Origin: Aquila chrysaetos chrysaetos
Taxonomy: Eukaryota; Chordata; Aves; Accipitriformes; Accipitridae
DNA: 64,000 nt
Assembly: GCF_900496995.4 (NCBI RefSeq)
Contig: NC_044004.1
Span: forward strand, 53,350,224-53,414,223
Reading direction: 5' to 3'
Positions 38,557 to 50,290 of this stretch are shown one piece after another. Position 1 is the first letter of the stretch, and each line of letters opens with the position of its first letter. Both the position numbers and the translations under genes were made by a program. The notes under the pieces were generated by a model. It had not been told where the DNA came from. It did no database searches and was given only the letters and a program-made list of their open reading frames with translations.

Positions 38557-40979
38557 ACCTTCATAATTATCTCAGGCGGCCTACATACCATCTGGTATGC
38601 TCCTCTCTATCACTGGTGTAGCAACAAAACTGTAGCTTAAGTAAAAACAAGTCAAATTTAACAGCTCTAATGTTGCATGTAAAGCAATTCTGTATATAAA
38701 TAGATTCTTTTCAAATTTCTGCTACCATTCTTCCAAAAAATCTCATAAATCAGCCTTCAAAACAATAGCAGGCAGCAATCTGTCAGTTCTCCAGCAAGCA
38801 CAAGCTGTCTAACCGGTGTCATTAGCACCTCAAAAAAGATGTTTTACCTACCCTGCTTGCCAGGAATTCACGATAGCTTGTTAATAATACTAATACCTAC
38901 CAATTACCTAGTCTTTCCAAGTTCAAAGCACTGTAAAAAACTGAAATAATCTGCTGCAGCATTTTCTAGGTTCATGCTAATTCCTGTTAACACAATGCTT
39001 TTAAAATCTGACATGTTCTGGAGTGTTGAATTTAATCCCTTTCATTCTCACTGTGTTCTTAGCTTGTAGGTGCTTTCTCTCCCAAGTTCTGGAATTCATG
39101 TTCTTTGTTTTGTTTTGGTTTTTTTCCCAAGGCTGGTGGTCCTGACTGCCTTGTTGAGTCACAGGCTGGCCTGAGTGTATGCTCCCCTTTACACTTGCTT
39201 TCTCTAGTTTCATCTTTCTTTTCTCAACTCTTCTATTATTACTTTCAGCTTTTCAGCTTCACAGCCTATTCATTTCTGTACATTTACCATCATTGTTTGA
39301 CCGTGTCCTTGAAGTCAGTCAAGCAATGTGGCTTAACATCTCGCACGTGTATTTTGTTATCCTCTCCTCATGGAAAGAGCAGTCTAAATCTTGTCAAGAT
39401 CCTTAAAATATAGACGTTTATATGTGTTGCTGTAAGTTTGTGTGAGGCAATCACACCAGGTCCCAGGAAGGAGCTAAACCCACATGCTCAGGTGAAAGTG
39501 TCCTCACAGTCCATCCTTTTTGCTCCTATAACCCTCACCCAGCTTAGCTTCTGATGTACCTACAAACTGCTTTATTCCCGTTTTTGGGAGTTACTTGCCT
39601 TTCAAGTGGGTAGAATTTGAAGTTGGTAGTAGCCCGAGCCTGTGTTGACAGGCAGATCCTTCTCCCCTTTTCAGACTGCTGTTTGCCTTATTTTCTTGGG
39701 TAGGAGTTGCAAGGCAGAATTCTCCTATGAGAGCCCTAGACCAGTTGCCTTTTTGTACGTCAACAGTGTCTCTAGCCCAGGCGCTCATCCTTCTCCAGCA
39801 CAACTTAGCCCACCTCAGGGGATGACCTCAGGGGAAAACCTCAGATGATCTCCGCACCGTCTACTGTTCCACCACCAGCCACGTCTGCAAATCCACCTGT
39901 GCCTTGGCACCCACCTCAGCAGGGGAAATCCGCCTTCCGTTCAATTTACACGTTCAGCTGCAACTTATTATTTGAATTTGGAATTGACACAATGCAGCTT
40001 CCGAGCAATTTCAACTCATCTGCTACCCAAATATTAAATTAGTATTTGATTTGGAGGCAAGACATCTTCGCTGAAGCCTGATTTGGGAAGGGGTTCCTCC
40101 AAATCCTTTTGCTCCTCAAAGCTTGTCTGCCTGTTCAGTACCGAGTTTTATTTTCTTGCTCTAGCGCAGACCAAAATGACAAACTGTTCTGCCGCAGCCC
40201 TCAGGCTGGAGTAAGAGGAGACACTACTGATAAATACGAGGGATGGGTTTGTCACTTAGATGTGTGAGGTGGAAAAGCCTTTTGAAGCCAGTACCGCTTC
40301 TCCTTGTCATTTGCTTGATGGAAAGGGCAGGAGAACTGGAATCAAGCACAAATGCGTCGAACCAGCTGCTCGTGCTAGGTGAACGCGACTGTTGAGCACC
40401 ACGATAGGTAGTAAAAGGCACAGCGGCAAAGGTAGCGCCGAGCAACTTCCACGAGAGTCTCCTTCAGAAAACCAAACTTTAGGATCAATGATGATGATGA
40501 TTCGGCATGAGGTCGCCAAGACCTAGATTTGCTGGCTACCGGTGACAGAAACTAATTTTGACAGGAAGAAATTTCCAGGCATTTCTGGAAATACCTGGAT
40601 CACCTCCAGCCTTCAGGCTGTAGCAAGTTTGTCAGACAACAGCGTCAGCCCTGCCTCCGCGCAGCCCGGTACTACGTAACGCTGACAGCGGCACGTAACC
40701 TGGCAGAGCACAGCCGTGACCCCCGCTTGGGCGTTTGGGATGCCGCCGTTTAAATGGCGAGTATCGCCAACGGCGAAGGAGCTCTCTGCGAGCCCAGCGC
40801 TGCAGAGCTGGCGTGACGGATGGGGAAGTGGCGCTTTTTTTTTCCCGTTTTTTTCTGCTAGCTGGTACAACCTCTCCCGGATAGTTTTTAACAGCTGCCG
40901 CACCTGGCTCCCCAGTATAATACTCCCTCATTTCTGCCAGGCCTCGAAGCGCTTTGCTTCGCAGGTGGCTAGCACCTGA
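38557..40979. other. Intergenic stretch leading to the CpG island
   Basis: No exon is recognised. GC content begins to rise from about 40620. A divergent non-coding transcript could start from the SMARCAD1 promoter and run left through here; such a transcript is known beside the human gene. Nothing in the sequence proves it. Confidence 0.5.
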
Positions 40980-41836
40980 AGAACACACACGTAAAGGCAG
41001 TTTCGGTACCTCGCTGCCGCTTACGGCATTTAAGGGCACCGTTTCGGCGCCGGCGGCGTTCTCGGGGCAGAGCCACCCAACCCCACGGGCCGCTGCCCGC
41101 GATACCGACGGTCGGTCGCTCGCCCGCCCGCCCCCCCCCCCGGCGTGGGGCAGGAACCCGCCCGCGCCGGTCTCGAGGGAAAAGGCGCGAAGGCGCACGC
41201 GCCCGCGCGCCCCGTCCGGGCGGGGCGATTGGTGGGGCGGCGGTGACGCCATAACCGGGCGCCGACGCCACCGCGCATCAGATTCTGAAGGGAGCGGGCC
41301 GTTGCCGCCGCCGCCGCCACCACAGCCTTCGGGGAGCGCCGTGCTCCCCGCCGCCGGCTCCCTCCCCGTCGCGGCGGCGGGCAGCTGCCTCGGGGGCCGG
41401 CCCCGCTGCCGCTCCCTTCCTCCCTCCCTCCCTCCCTCCGTTGCCCGGCCGCGGCCCGCCGGCCCCGGCCCCGGTGCGCGGCAGGTGCGTGTGCGGGGCC
41501 CGTCGGCGGGGTCCGGGGGGTGCGGGCCGCGGTGGGGGGAGGAGGAGGAGGAGGGAGGCCGGGGGAGCGGGAGGAGGGCGGTGGGCGGGGGTGGGCAGGT
41601 GCCTCCCCGCGGCCTGACGGCGTCGCTGGCCTGCCTCCCGTTTCCCTGGGAACGGGGGCGCCGGCGCTGGGGAGCGCCCGGTCGGCGGGGCCCTCCGGCC
41701 GCGGCCGCTTCGCCGGCGCGTTGCTGAGCCGCGTCTGCTGAGCCCTGCCGCCTCTTGCCTCTTCCCGGCTTTTCCCACAGAAACTGCCCGGTGGAGCCCG
41801 TCTTCTCTCCCGCGGGCGGCAGCGGTAGGTCAGGAA
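40980..41836 (+). promoter_or_regulatory. SMARCAD1: SMARCAD1 CpG-island promoter
   Basis: An extremely GC- and CpG-rich block ends at the SMARCAD1 start codon. Visible elements are a perfect NRF1 core GCGCACGCGC (41193-41202), an inverted CCAAT box GATTGG (41227-41232), a GC box GGGCGG (41235-41240), and a CRE-like TGACGCCA (41244-41251). They sit within 60 bp of each other and there is no TATA box. Transcription therefore probably starts shortly downstream, around 41270-41330. This layout is typical of a housekeeping promoter. A (CCCT)n pyrimidine tract at about 41419-41439 lies in the presumed first exon. Confidence 0.85.
41270..41484 (+). other. SMARCAD1: Probable non-coding first exon of SMARCAD1
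   Basis: The 3' limit is inferred from a good donor, GGCAG|GTGCGT, with the GT at 41485-41486. It pairs with a strong acceptor at 41780 (pyrimidine-rich TTTTCCCACAG). The 5' end is a guess based on the NRF1/CCAAT/GC-box cluster. The resulting leader intron would be about 296 bp. Alternatively the leader may be unspliced, or a different first exon may be used. Confidence 0.5.
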
Positions 41837-41837
41837 T

Positions 41838-42036
41838 ATGAGTCTCTACAATTTGGACCGCTTTCGCTTTGAGAGGAAGAGAAAAAACGCGGAGCAGGAA
41901 ACCGTGTCTCCTTCGGGAGCCCAGGCGCAGGCGGCTAGTTCTGCAGCGGGTGGTGCTGCCGGAGGGGATGAGGATGAGGCTACGGATGACAGCAACAGGC
42001 CAGATACTCCGGGTTCGGATGTGACAGAGATAACCG
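41838..42036 (+). CDS. SMARCAD1: SMARCAD1 coding exon 1 (N-terminus)
   Basis: Encodes residues 1-66 of SMARCAD1, a nuclear SNF2-family ATPase (Fun30 relative) that acts in heterochromatin maintenance and DNA-end resection. The start MSLYNLDRFRFERKRK matches the vertebrate N-terminus, which in human opens MNLFNLDRFRFEK. The later RPDTPGSDVTEIT matches the human TPDSDITEKT segment. Between them is an Ala/Gly- and acid-rich, low-complexity linker longer than I recall in mammals. The start is secured by an in-frame TAG at 41826-41828 and by A at -3. The exon begins after the acceptor at 41780, giving a 57-nt leader. The donor is ACCG|GTGAGT and the exon ends in phase 1. Confidence 0.95.
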
Positions 42037-45000
42037 GTGAGTCAGGTGTTTTGCACGTAGCATAAGAACAGCGTAGGTACCTCGCCGCTAGAAGGAAAAA
42101 AACTGTTTCGTTTGGGATTTTTGTTTTTCCTCTTTGCTTGTTCTACAAACGTGCTTTGCTGTGCAGACACATTTCACAGCAATTTCCACAAAAGTATCCT
42201 CATTTGTAACGGTGCTTGCTCTCATTGAATCTGTACCTTTACAGGCAAGTTGGAAACCGTCCGATAACTGAAGCTGAAATGTTTTTTTCCGTTGAGTAAA
42301 CAACCTACAAGTTAAATGTTTAACGTATGTCATGCTTTCCTATTTATTATCTTTACTAATACTTCACACTAATACAGTATCTCAGGGTTTTCAAAGGAAA
42401 AAAACCACCTTTAGTAGTCTGAAAAATGCATCGCTATACAGACTTAACTTTTTCACTAGAGTCCTAGGCTAATGCAATGTGGAATATTGCAGATAAAACT
42501 GAAAAGAAAGAAAACAGTTTCTTTTCAGCTGGGCCTGGTTTTGTAAAGTGCTGAGAAACCTGCTGCTGATTCTCACAAGCTGGTTGTATTAATAGTTTTG
42601 TAGCAGCATTTGTTCTCTTTTCTGGCAGCAGCTTGTTGTTTTCACGGAAATGAGAAAAACTTGCTTGTATAGTAATTTATTGGTTTGTTTGGCTGATAAA
42701 CTAGACATGTGCTGTTTCTGGTTGGATTCATCAGTTAATAGTAATAAACAACTGTAACAGCTGTCAACTGCATAATCACATTCACCAGTAGGTTTTCTGT
42801 TACTGAAGGAGTAAGAATGGAAGAACATAAATTATTTGTTGCTGATTATTTTATACGTTTCAGACATTCCCTGTAACGCTTCTGATACGGATGTCAAGAT
42901 ACAAGTGTTATTGGAGAGATCAGACAGACTTTGACTATGCATTTAGTCAGTAATGGAGCAACAGTATCAGTTGGCGTTTAACTACATCTGTTTTGCATAC
43001 AACTTCCCCTTGGTGGAAGGTAGTTTATCATAGTACCTTATCTATGCGATAACAGAGAACCTTTCATGTACAAGGAGGAGTTCCTCTTTTAAAGGTGAGG
43101 CAAATCAATATTATAGTAGATTGATATTTACTATTCGATGAATTTTGGGTTTGTGCAGGTTAACTGGAGTGCTGTTATGTTTACGTTAGTAAATATCAAT
43201 CGGTGCCCTATGTTTAAAAAAATATAAAAAACCTCTAAATCTTGGCTTGAGAGTTGCCAGTCTGGAGTTAAGTAGCCTGCGTCCACTAGCAGAAAGGATG
43301 TTTTGGTGGCAGGGAGAACTTAACACAAGAAGCGAGCAACTGTTAGTTGTGGCTTCTGCGTGTGTGTGCTGTGTAATGGATTGCATGAAAAAACTGGCAC
43401 TCTGAGGAAGTATGCTTTGGAACAGGTGTCGTCTTCCTGTCTGTGATAAGTCAACGTCTTGTGTGGTGTAGGCGTTACTGAATGCAGGTACCCTTCTTGA
43501 ACTGTGAACATAGATGTGAAATAATGGATGGTGCTGCTTGTTTTGTGGCTTATTTGTCTTTATGATTTTTTTTTTTTAATATTATATTTTTTCCTTTTAT
43601 CTGCCTGTGGACTTTGTCAGTGGAAGCATGTAGATAGACCATAACTACCAAGGCCAACAAACTTTGGAGCTTGTTGTTTTTCAAAATACTGGTCTCCCTT
43701 GGCTTATATCCTACAGGGGTAGGACTGAGGAGGAGAAGGGACATAATATCCAATTTAGACGCATGAGTATGAGTTTAGATATAAGGTAATAAAAGGAAAG
43801 ATGAAGGGCAGCCTCAGAGAGGAGCCATTGTGGAAGGCAAAGTAACTGTGAGGGAAAACTAGTGGGAGGTGATAGTAGCTACCAGTAAAACAGAGTAGAG
43901 TAGAAGTGCAGACAAAATTACAGCAAGTAGCTGACTTAAGTAAGAGTCCATGGACACAGATGCTGGTGTAGAACTGGGGTGCTAATTAATGTTTAAAAAA
44001 GAGATGTAATTGCTAGTACTTTGTGTTTACATAATGCTTCATCTTACACAGATACTAAGTGTTTAAAGAAGATGGAGTGGTTTGGTGACTTTTTTTCACT
44101 TATTTGCACATCATTGTTGTGTAACCCATTTAAAGGAATTAATTAACCATTTTAAAAATCAAATAACATTTTCTACATCTATAGAAGTTAACCAAAAATA
44201 AAACACTCAAATTTTGTCTGCAGGATAGGAGGCACTTAAACGTAGAAGAGGAAACTAGATTTGATTAGCAGATGCCAGTCCTCCTTTTTCTTCCAAATTA
44301 GCAACAGGAAGACAGAAGTTTTCTTGCTTTGGGTCAAATAAAATGGACAGCTATTTGTTGGGGTTTTTTTTCCTTGTATTATAATGGAAAAGGTACAGAG
44401 ATGACCAGCTTATGGCACTGAGTGCTCTCTCTACTGCTAAATACATAAGCCAAAGTATTGAGTTGTTTTGTACAAGAAGCAGTTTACACCAAGTTGACTA
44501 AAATTAACTTGCCCTAATGCTCAATAAATCATGTGAGGATAACAATTACTCATATTTCTTCTAAAGACAAACACAGTGTATTCACAAAATACTGGTATAT
44601 GAAACTGGTGAAACAAGAGAAGAGTGTTCTGGATTTCACTTATACAAACAAAAAGAATTATTAAATAGCTGATGGCTTTTTTTTCCTATTTCATTTGGTA
44701 TTATGCAGTCATATTGTGTATATAAAAATAATTTTAAAATCAGACTTTTTCCTTCAGGAGCGCAAATGGTTCAGTATCATTTCCTAGGGTTTTCTTTAGA
44801 TTGCTGTTTTGTCAAGTGTCCTGAAATATGCATCTAACAAAAATATATGATTGTTTTAGTTTCATTCATCCTGGGAAAAATAGTCAGATGATGTACGTCT
44901 ATTATGGTGTTTCATGACACAATCTTTTTAGCTCTTTTTTTTGTTTTGTTTTCCCAGAACAAACTAATATTGGTAGATTGTTCTGCACCCTGGGTATGTA

Positions 45001-46264
45001 TGTATGCAATGTTTCTTGTTGCTTTGTATTGAACATGCATACCTTACAGTTTAATAAGCAATTTGTAGTATGATGGCCAGAAGAATTGCTTGTCTTTATA
45101 CACTTGTGTATATTCAAAATTACACAGGCTTGCAGTCACTTTGCAGCCAACTTGTAGTTGGTAATTCTGAACATCACTTAACTGAGGGGTAGAAACCTAC
45201 TATGGGGGCAGTTATCAAATTATATCTGGAAGATACCTATCTAAAGAGTTGGAAAAATGCACTGAAGTGGCTTACTACAAATTTCTGTAAAAATTAGTAT
45301 TATTTACTAAATAATACACACATTTGGTTTCTGTTAGTCTGTTAAGAAACCAGTGAAGCTATCTTAATTTTCAATTACATGTTTTTAGTTATGTAAACAG
45401 CCTGGTGTACTAAGATAATGAGATTATTCCAATTGTAGAAATGGAGCAGAACTGTACTAGAACTATATAAATCAGAATAATTACGATTATGAATTTCAAA
45501 ATGAGATTAGTATTCAAAAAGCATGCTTACAAAGCTTCAACAATGAATTGAAATAAAAGTTGTAGATGAAATTAAACTACTATATATAATCCTGTTACTG
45601 ATGGTTGATTTTGTTGATATCCCCTCTATACTATTCAGATATATAACCCAAATGACTGCACTTTCAGTGTACGATGTTGAGAGTGTCATATCATCCACTT
45701 GCACTGAGACTGCTTTTTTTTTTTTTTTTCTGATCTGTAATAATTTTCTTTATGATGTGAGGAAGTCATGTCTTTTGCGTATGTCACGGTTCGTAGAGTC
45801 TAATTCTACTTAAAGCATTTCTGGAGAAAAGTAATGACTGCGGTACCTAGTGAACTTTTCTGAGGATTCATGGGAAAATATGTTGAAGTAACCATCATTT
45901 TAATATGGTCTCCTTAAGAAGTCTCCTTAGAGGAACACATTTAAGATTGTTTTAGCAAATGAAAAAGACTTTCCTTTGATAATGGAATATTAATTAGCTT
46001 GTAGACTTGAGTACCATGCATTTGGTACTGCTTTCCAAAACTAGGTGGAAATTACTTTCCATTTGACAATGTTTGTTGTGCAGTGTTAGTAAATGTGGTA
46101 AGCCTCGAAGTATTACCTCAGTTTTGTTTTTTATTTGGGAGAGGAGAGGCTGGCTTTCTCTAAGTGTGATGAATGGTTTGTGTAAGAGGTTCTATTTGGA
46201 ATTATAGGGCAATATATTATGGCTCTGCACTAGGTATATGCTTCCCGAAAGACTGTAGTGAGTA

Positions 46265-46270
<6 letters not shown>

Positions 46271-46296
<26 letters not shown>
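46271..46296 (+). repeat. Poly(A) run, 26 bp
   Basis: An uninterrupted A26 tract in intron 1. No retroposon body is recognised upstream. Confidence 0.9.
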
Positions 46297-48479
46297 TTCA
46301 AGGTGACCTTTTTTCAAGAGTAGTTGAGACTGTGTGTTTACTAAAGTAAAAAAAATATTTGCTCTAACATTATAAAAATAGTTGCATTTGAGTACCTTCA
46401 TCCATAACTTAACACTGTCTCCATATAATCATAGACAGTTTGATCCAGTTATTCTCATGGAGTCTCTTTGTATGATAGCAAAAATCAGTTGCTGTTGGGG
46501 TTTGTTTTTGTTGTTTACATCTCCAGTTAGGGATACTTCTGTGTTTTCTTATTTCTGGCCTTAGAGTCAAACACTGGTTTTATGATTGCAGGCATTCCTT
46601 AATAGTCCTCTTTAATCGCCTATAATCAGGAAATTCTGCCTCCAATAATTACATGCTGTGGCAATAACTGTTTAATTTGTTACTACTCTACAAGGTTATA
46701 ATTTGCTCTAAATATGAGGACTCCTAATGACATATGTGATTTCTGCTCTCTTCCCCCCTCCCCCAATTAATAAGGGATTCTGTTCAGTGGAATAGGTAGA
46801 GGAGGGTGAGAAAGAAATACTGCTTTTTTGAGAGGGAGAACGCTTTTTCCAGGCAGCTCAGCATTTCATAGGTATAGGAGTTAGGAGTTGTCTTGAAGAC
46901 TGGACAGTGATTGCTATTTAAAGTAAAAATAAAATGAGAAGTCACCACGTGAAACAGTAAATACTCTTTTTCTTTAAATCTAAACCTCTTCCAAGGTTTA
47001 TATTGTAAAGAATAAAATTATTTTTAAGACTGTGTTACTTTTGTAAGCTTCCTTTGGTTTTTGTTTTTGTTTTTTAAATCCAGCAAGGATGCTTCTTAGC
47101 AAAGCTGTCATGAGTACCTGTCATTTGCATGTCATGCCACTTGTAGGAGAAATAAGTCTGGAATATAGTTGAGCCTATAAAGCAAAGATCACGAAAACTG
47201 GCTTGATCAAGTCTGTTAATTCAGTAGAAATATGAACTTCTCCTGTTTCTTATAGACCTGTTTTGGTATTTCCATTCACATCTTTTTAAGCATCTCCTAT
47301 TTCTGTCCTATTGTGATAACCCTTGCTCAGCTAGCACAACTTTATATATTTTTCTTTGCTAGAGAGGAATTGCTGAAAGAAATTTGCCTGCATCTTTATG
47401 TTTAAATCTAACAAAAATGTTTGATACATTCCCAGAGGTCTCTCTTGCTCTTCTCCAGTATTCATCTTAAAACTTATATGGTTTTCAGATAAAGCAAAGT
47501 AACTGTGTCAAGGACAACATGTCTCCTTCCAAACATGGACAGATAGAAGAAGGTACTGCTGAGGAACTCTCTACGGCATGTTGGTCTTGCAGGGAGGTTG
47601 CAGGGAGGCCTGTCTTGGGACAGTGTGTTACTGCTTCAGAACTAGTAATTTTTAGGCCTTCCTAAGTTTACATGTGTATGGGCTTTACCAGATAACAAGA
47701 TTACTTTGCAAAGTAAGACTTTTGCCTCTTCTGCAAATCATTGCCATAATCCTCTGTCATGTTTTGAAAGTGATAGAAACAGTTTAGATTTTTTTGATAA
47801 CTCGATTAAAATTGAGGCCTTTTATCACAGGTGAAGGAACTGGACACCATGTAGCTCTTTCCTGCATTTGATTATCAGATGAATTTATTCTAGCCTCTTA
47901 TGTGTCTAGTCTCTGCTGGCAAATCAGTTTTGAAAACTGGCATTATGCTCTGTAGTAACTTGACTCAGCAAGTTTCTGCGTTAGTGAATGGAGGCAGAAG
48001 AAACTGCTTTTATTTCCAGCCGAAATTATGGTTCCAGAGTTAGCAGCTGAGAAAGCACCACTGCTGTTTGGATTATAGGCACGTGAGTTTTAAGAAAGGA
48101 TTGACGCGCTAGAGGGGAGAGGATGCCCATGATGCTGTATTTGCATTATGAGGCTATAAAATCCTTTCATATGAGGACTGACTCTGACAGTCGTATCATT
48201 AAAACTCAACTCTCCCAGCAGTTATGTAGCTGACTCTCCTGCACCTTCCCTGTGTAGTTGCTTTGGTCTGTTTTCTTATTTGTGATTCAAAGCTCTCAGG
48301 TGGAGATTTTTTTTTTTTATTTGCCACCCATCCACCACCCCAGTTCAGAGTAAATTACTGTCTGGTTGTCCTTCACTGAGGCTCTTAATAAACTATAGCT
48401 ATTCTTTCTTTAATTTTGGGGTCTCTTCTACCTGTTCACTCTTGCTCTGTGTTCTCATCCATCTTCTTACAACGCAAAT

Positions 48480-49067
48480 CAGACGCTGTCAACAGTGGGG
48501 AGCTCCTCTTTCTTCAATACCAGCCACATAGGTGGGATTTGTTGTGTCACATCATGGGGTAAAAGGCTTGTTTTTGCACAGAGGCACAGTGGCGGGTGGG
48601 GGAGCCCGAATAACCTGATCGGAGGAATGGCCCCTGCCCTGGCTTCTCCCAGGGCTGTCACAGGAGGGCTGTCAGCCCCATGAGTTGAGGGTGATGCCCG
48701 TCGCCATGAGCCAACAGCAAGGCTCCCAAGGAGCACCGTTCAGACTGAGGGGGGTTGCTACTTTTAGGGGTATGGGACTTATTATGAGATACAAGTAGGA
48801 GCTTCTTTGGTTTGTACGAAACTTGCTGTGGGATGTTTAAGGGGAGGAACCGAAAGTGGGGAAGGGGAGGGATCACAGTGGTTTGTAGAGGAACAAGTGT
48901 GGGGAAGGTAGAGGGATAAGGGGATAACAGGGGGTCAGTTACACATAGACAGGTATACTTGTGTGACCATACCTTGTTTGTGATCACCATAGTCAGTCCT
49001 GTCTTCTCATTAAAATCCTCTTCTAGCTCCTTTCCTGGGTGAGGGGAATCTGTTCTGTGTGCATGGG
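48480..49067 (+). mobile_element. GC-rich unclassified repeat, left part (possible older LTR)
   Basis: G-rich sequence unlike the surrounding intron. It ends in a stretch that resembles an LTR R/U5 region: CATTAAAATCC (a weak poly(A) signal) near 49010, followed by GGGTGAGGGGAATCTG. The sequence continues without break, across the later LTR insertion, into the repetitive block at 49654. I infer that the two blocks are one older element, perhaps an endogenous retrovirus LTR plus leader. The left limit is uncertain and the family was not recognised. Confidence 0.4.
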
Positions 49068-49648
49068 TGTCCTAGTTTCAACTGGGATAGAGTTAACTGT
49101 CTTCCTAGTAGCTGGTACGGTGCTATGTTTTGAGTTCAGTATGTGAAGAATGTTGATAACACTGATGTTTTCAGTTGTTGCTAAGTAGTGTTTAGACTCA
49201 AGTCAAGGATTTTTCAGCTTCTCAAGCCCAGCCAGCGAGAAAGCTGGAGGGGCACAAGAAGTTGGCACAGGACACAGCCATGGCACCTGACCCAAACTGG
49301 TCAACAGGGTATTCCATACCATGGGACGTCCCATCTAGTATAGGAACTGGGAAGTGGGGGCGGGGAATTGCCGCTCAGGGACTAGCTGGGTGCCGGTCGG
49401 CGGGTGGTGAGCAATTGCACTGCGCATCATTTGTACATTCCAATCCTTTCATTATTGCTGTTGTCATTTTATTAGTGTTATCATTATCATTATTAGTTTC
49501 TTCTTTTCTGTTCTATTAAACTGTTCCTATCTCAACCCGTGGGTTTTGCTTCTTTTTCCCAATTTTCTCCCCCATCCCGCTGGGTGGGGGGGGGAGTGAG
49601 TGAGCGGCTGCGTGGTGCTTAGTTGCTGGCTGGGGTTAAACCACGACA
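49068..49648 (+). mobile_element. Solo LTR, avian ERVL-like family (copy 4, sense in intron 1)
   Basis: A complete LTR, the only one in the window on the + strand. It starts TGTCCTAGTTTC and ends CCACGACA, with a perfect 5-bp target duplication ATGGG (49063-49067 and 49649-49653). The CRE has changed to GGACGTCC (49324-49331) and the TATA box to TATAGGAA, so its own promoter looks disabled. An ATTAAA poly(A) signal (49515-49520) remains in the sense direction of SMARCAD1. It interrupts an older GC-rich repeat. Confidence 0.93.
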
Positions 49649-50290
49649 ATGGGCGTCTAAGTGCCAGCAGCTGGAGTAAGGACCAGGGGTCGCAGGGGCC
49701 CATGTGTCTGGTGTGCCAGCAGCTGGAGGGACCAGAGCGAGTGGAAAATCAAGTGACAGCCAGCGTGGGCTGCAGAGGCCTGCGTCTCTGGTGCCACCCG
49801 CCTGCGCAGCCCCTGTGGAGGGAGTGGGGGTACCAGGGGACAAGCCAGTGAGCAGGTGAAGCAGCCTGGGAAGCCAGGGAGGGACCAGAGGGTCTGAGCT
49901 GCCTGTTTGTGCATGGGGCAACCCAAGATGAGGGGAGCCGGTGCCAGGCACCAGGTAGAAGGTGGAATGATCCACGGCACGTGTGTCTGCGAGCCTGTGC
50001 AAGGGGGTCTGCGCTGCCAACCAGAGTGGGGTGTAGGTCCTGGGGGCTCTGGTGCCAGCAAGCGAGGAGGCTAAGGCTCCATCCTGGGTGGTCTGGGTAT
50101 CTAAGGCCAGCGACCGGAGGGGTCTGCGTTGTGTGTGTGTGTTTCTGCTGCCAGCAGACCTTTGTCCTGATCAGCCAGGAGGGGAGCAGGAGGCGGCTGT
50201 TGTTTGTGTGCCCCGGTTCTGGAGTAGAGAAGCGAGTGTGGGCTGGGTGGCAGCAGCAGCAGATAGGAGGTAAAACTTGCCAGTCACCTG
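49649..50290 (+). repeat. Degenerate GC-rich repeat block, right part of the split element
   Basis: A run of imperfect, irregularly spaced units built on GTGTCTGGTGCCAGCAGCTGGAG and GGGTCTGCG-like words. GTGCCAGCAG lies at 49661 and 49713 (52 bp apart), and looser versions follow to about 50150. Removing the LTR and one ATGGG joins CTGTGTGCATGGG to CGTCTAAGTGCCAGCAG. That join resembles the next unit, CCCATGTGTCTGGTGTGCCAGCAG, so the block began before the LTR arrived. Long open frames here on the minus strand are a by-product of the GC content. Confidence 0.55.

Larger units (their letters stand above)
42037..49067. other. SMARCAD1 intron 1, first part
   Basis: Intron 1 runs to 52596, about 10.56 kb. 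This part is AT-rich with no alternative exon recognised. It has an A26 run at 46271-46296 and a T-rich stretch near 45714-45729. From about 48480 the composition changes abruptly to GC-rich sequence, listed separately. Confidence 0.7.

Noticed and set aside
40632..41271. Long minus-strand open frames across the CpG island (up to 206 codons)
   Set aside because: GC-rich DNA has few stop codons; the translations are low-complexity Arg/Pro/Gly/Ala with no homology I recognise.
40954..41778. 257-codon + frame and 166-codon minus frame at the SMARCAD1 promoter
   Set aside because: Low-complexity by-products of the CpG island; the + frame is not continuous with the SMARCAD1 start, which has an in-frame TAG just upstream at 41826.
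46271..46296. Poly(A) runs as tails of processed pseudogenes (also 35703, 62837)
   Set aside because: No recognisable gene body or target duplication adjoins any of them.
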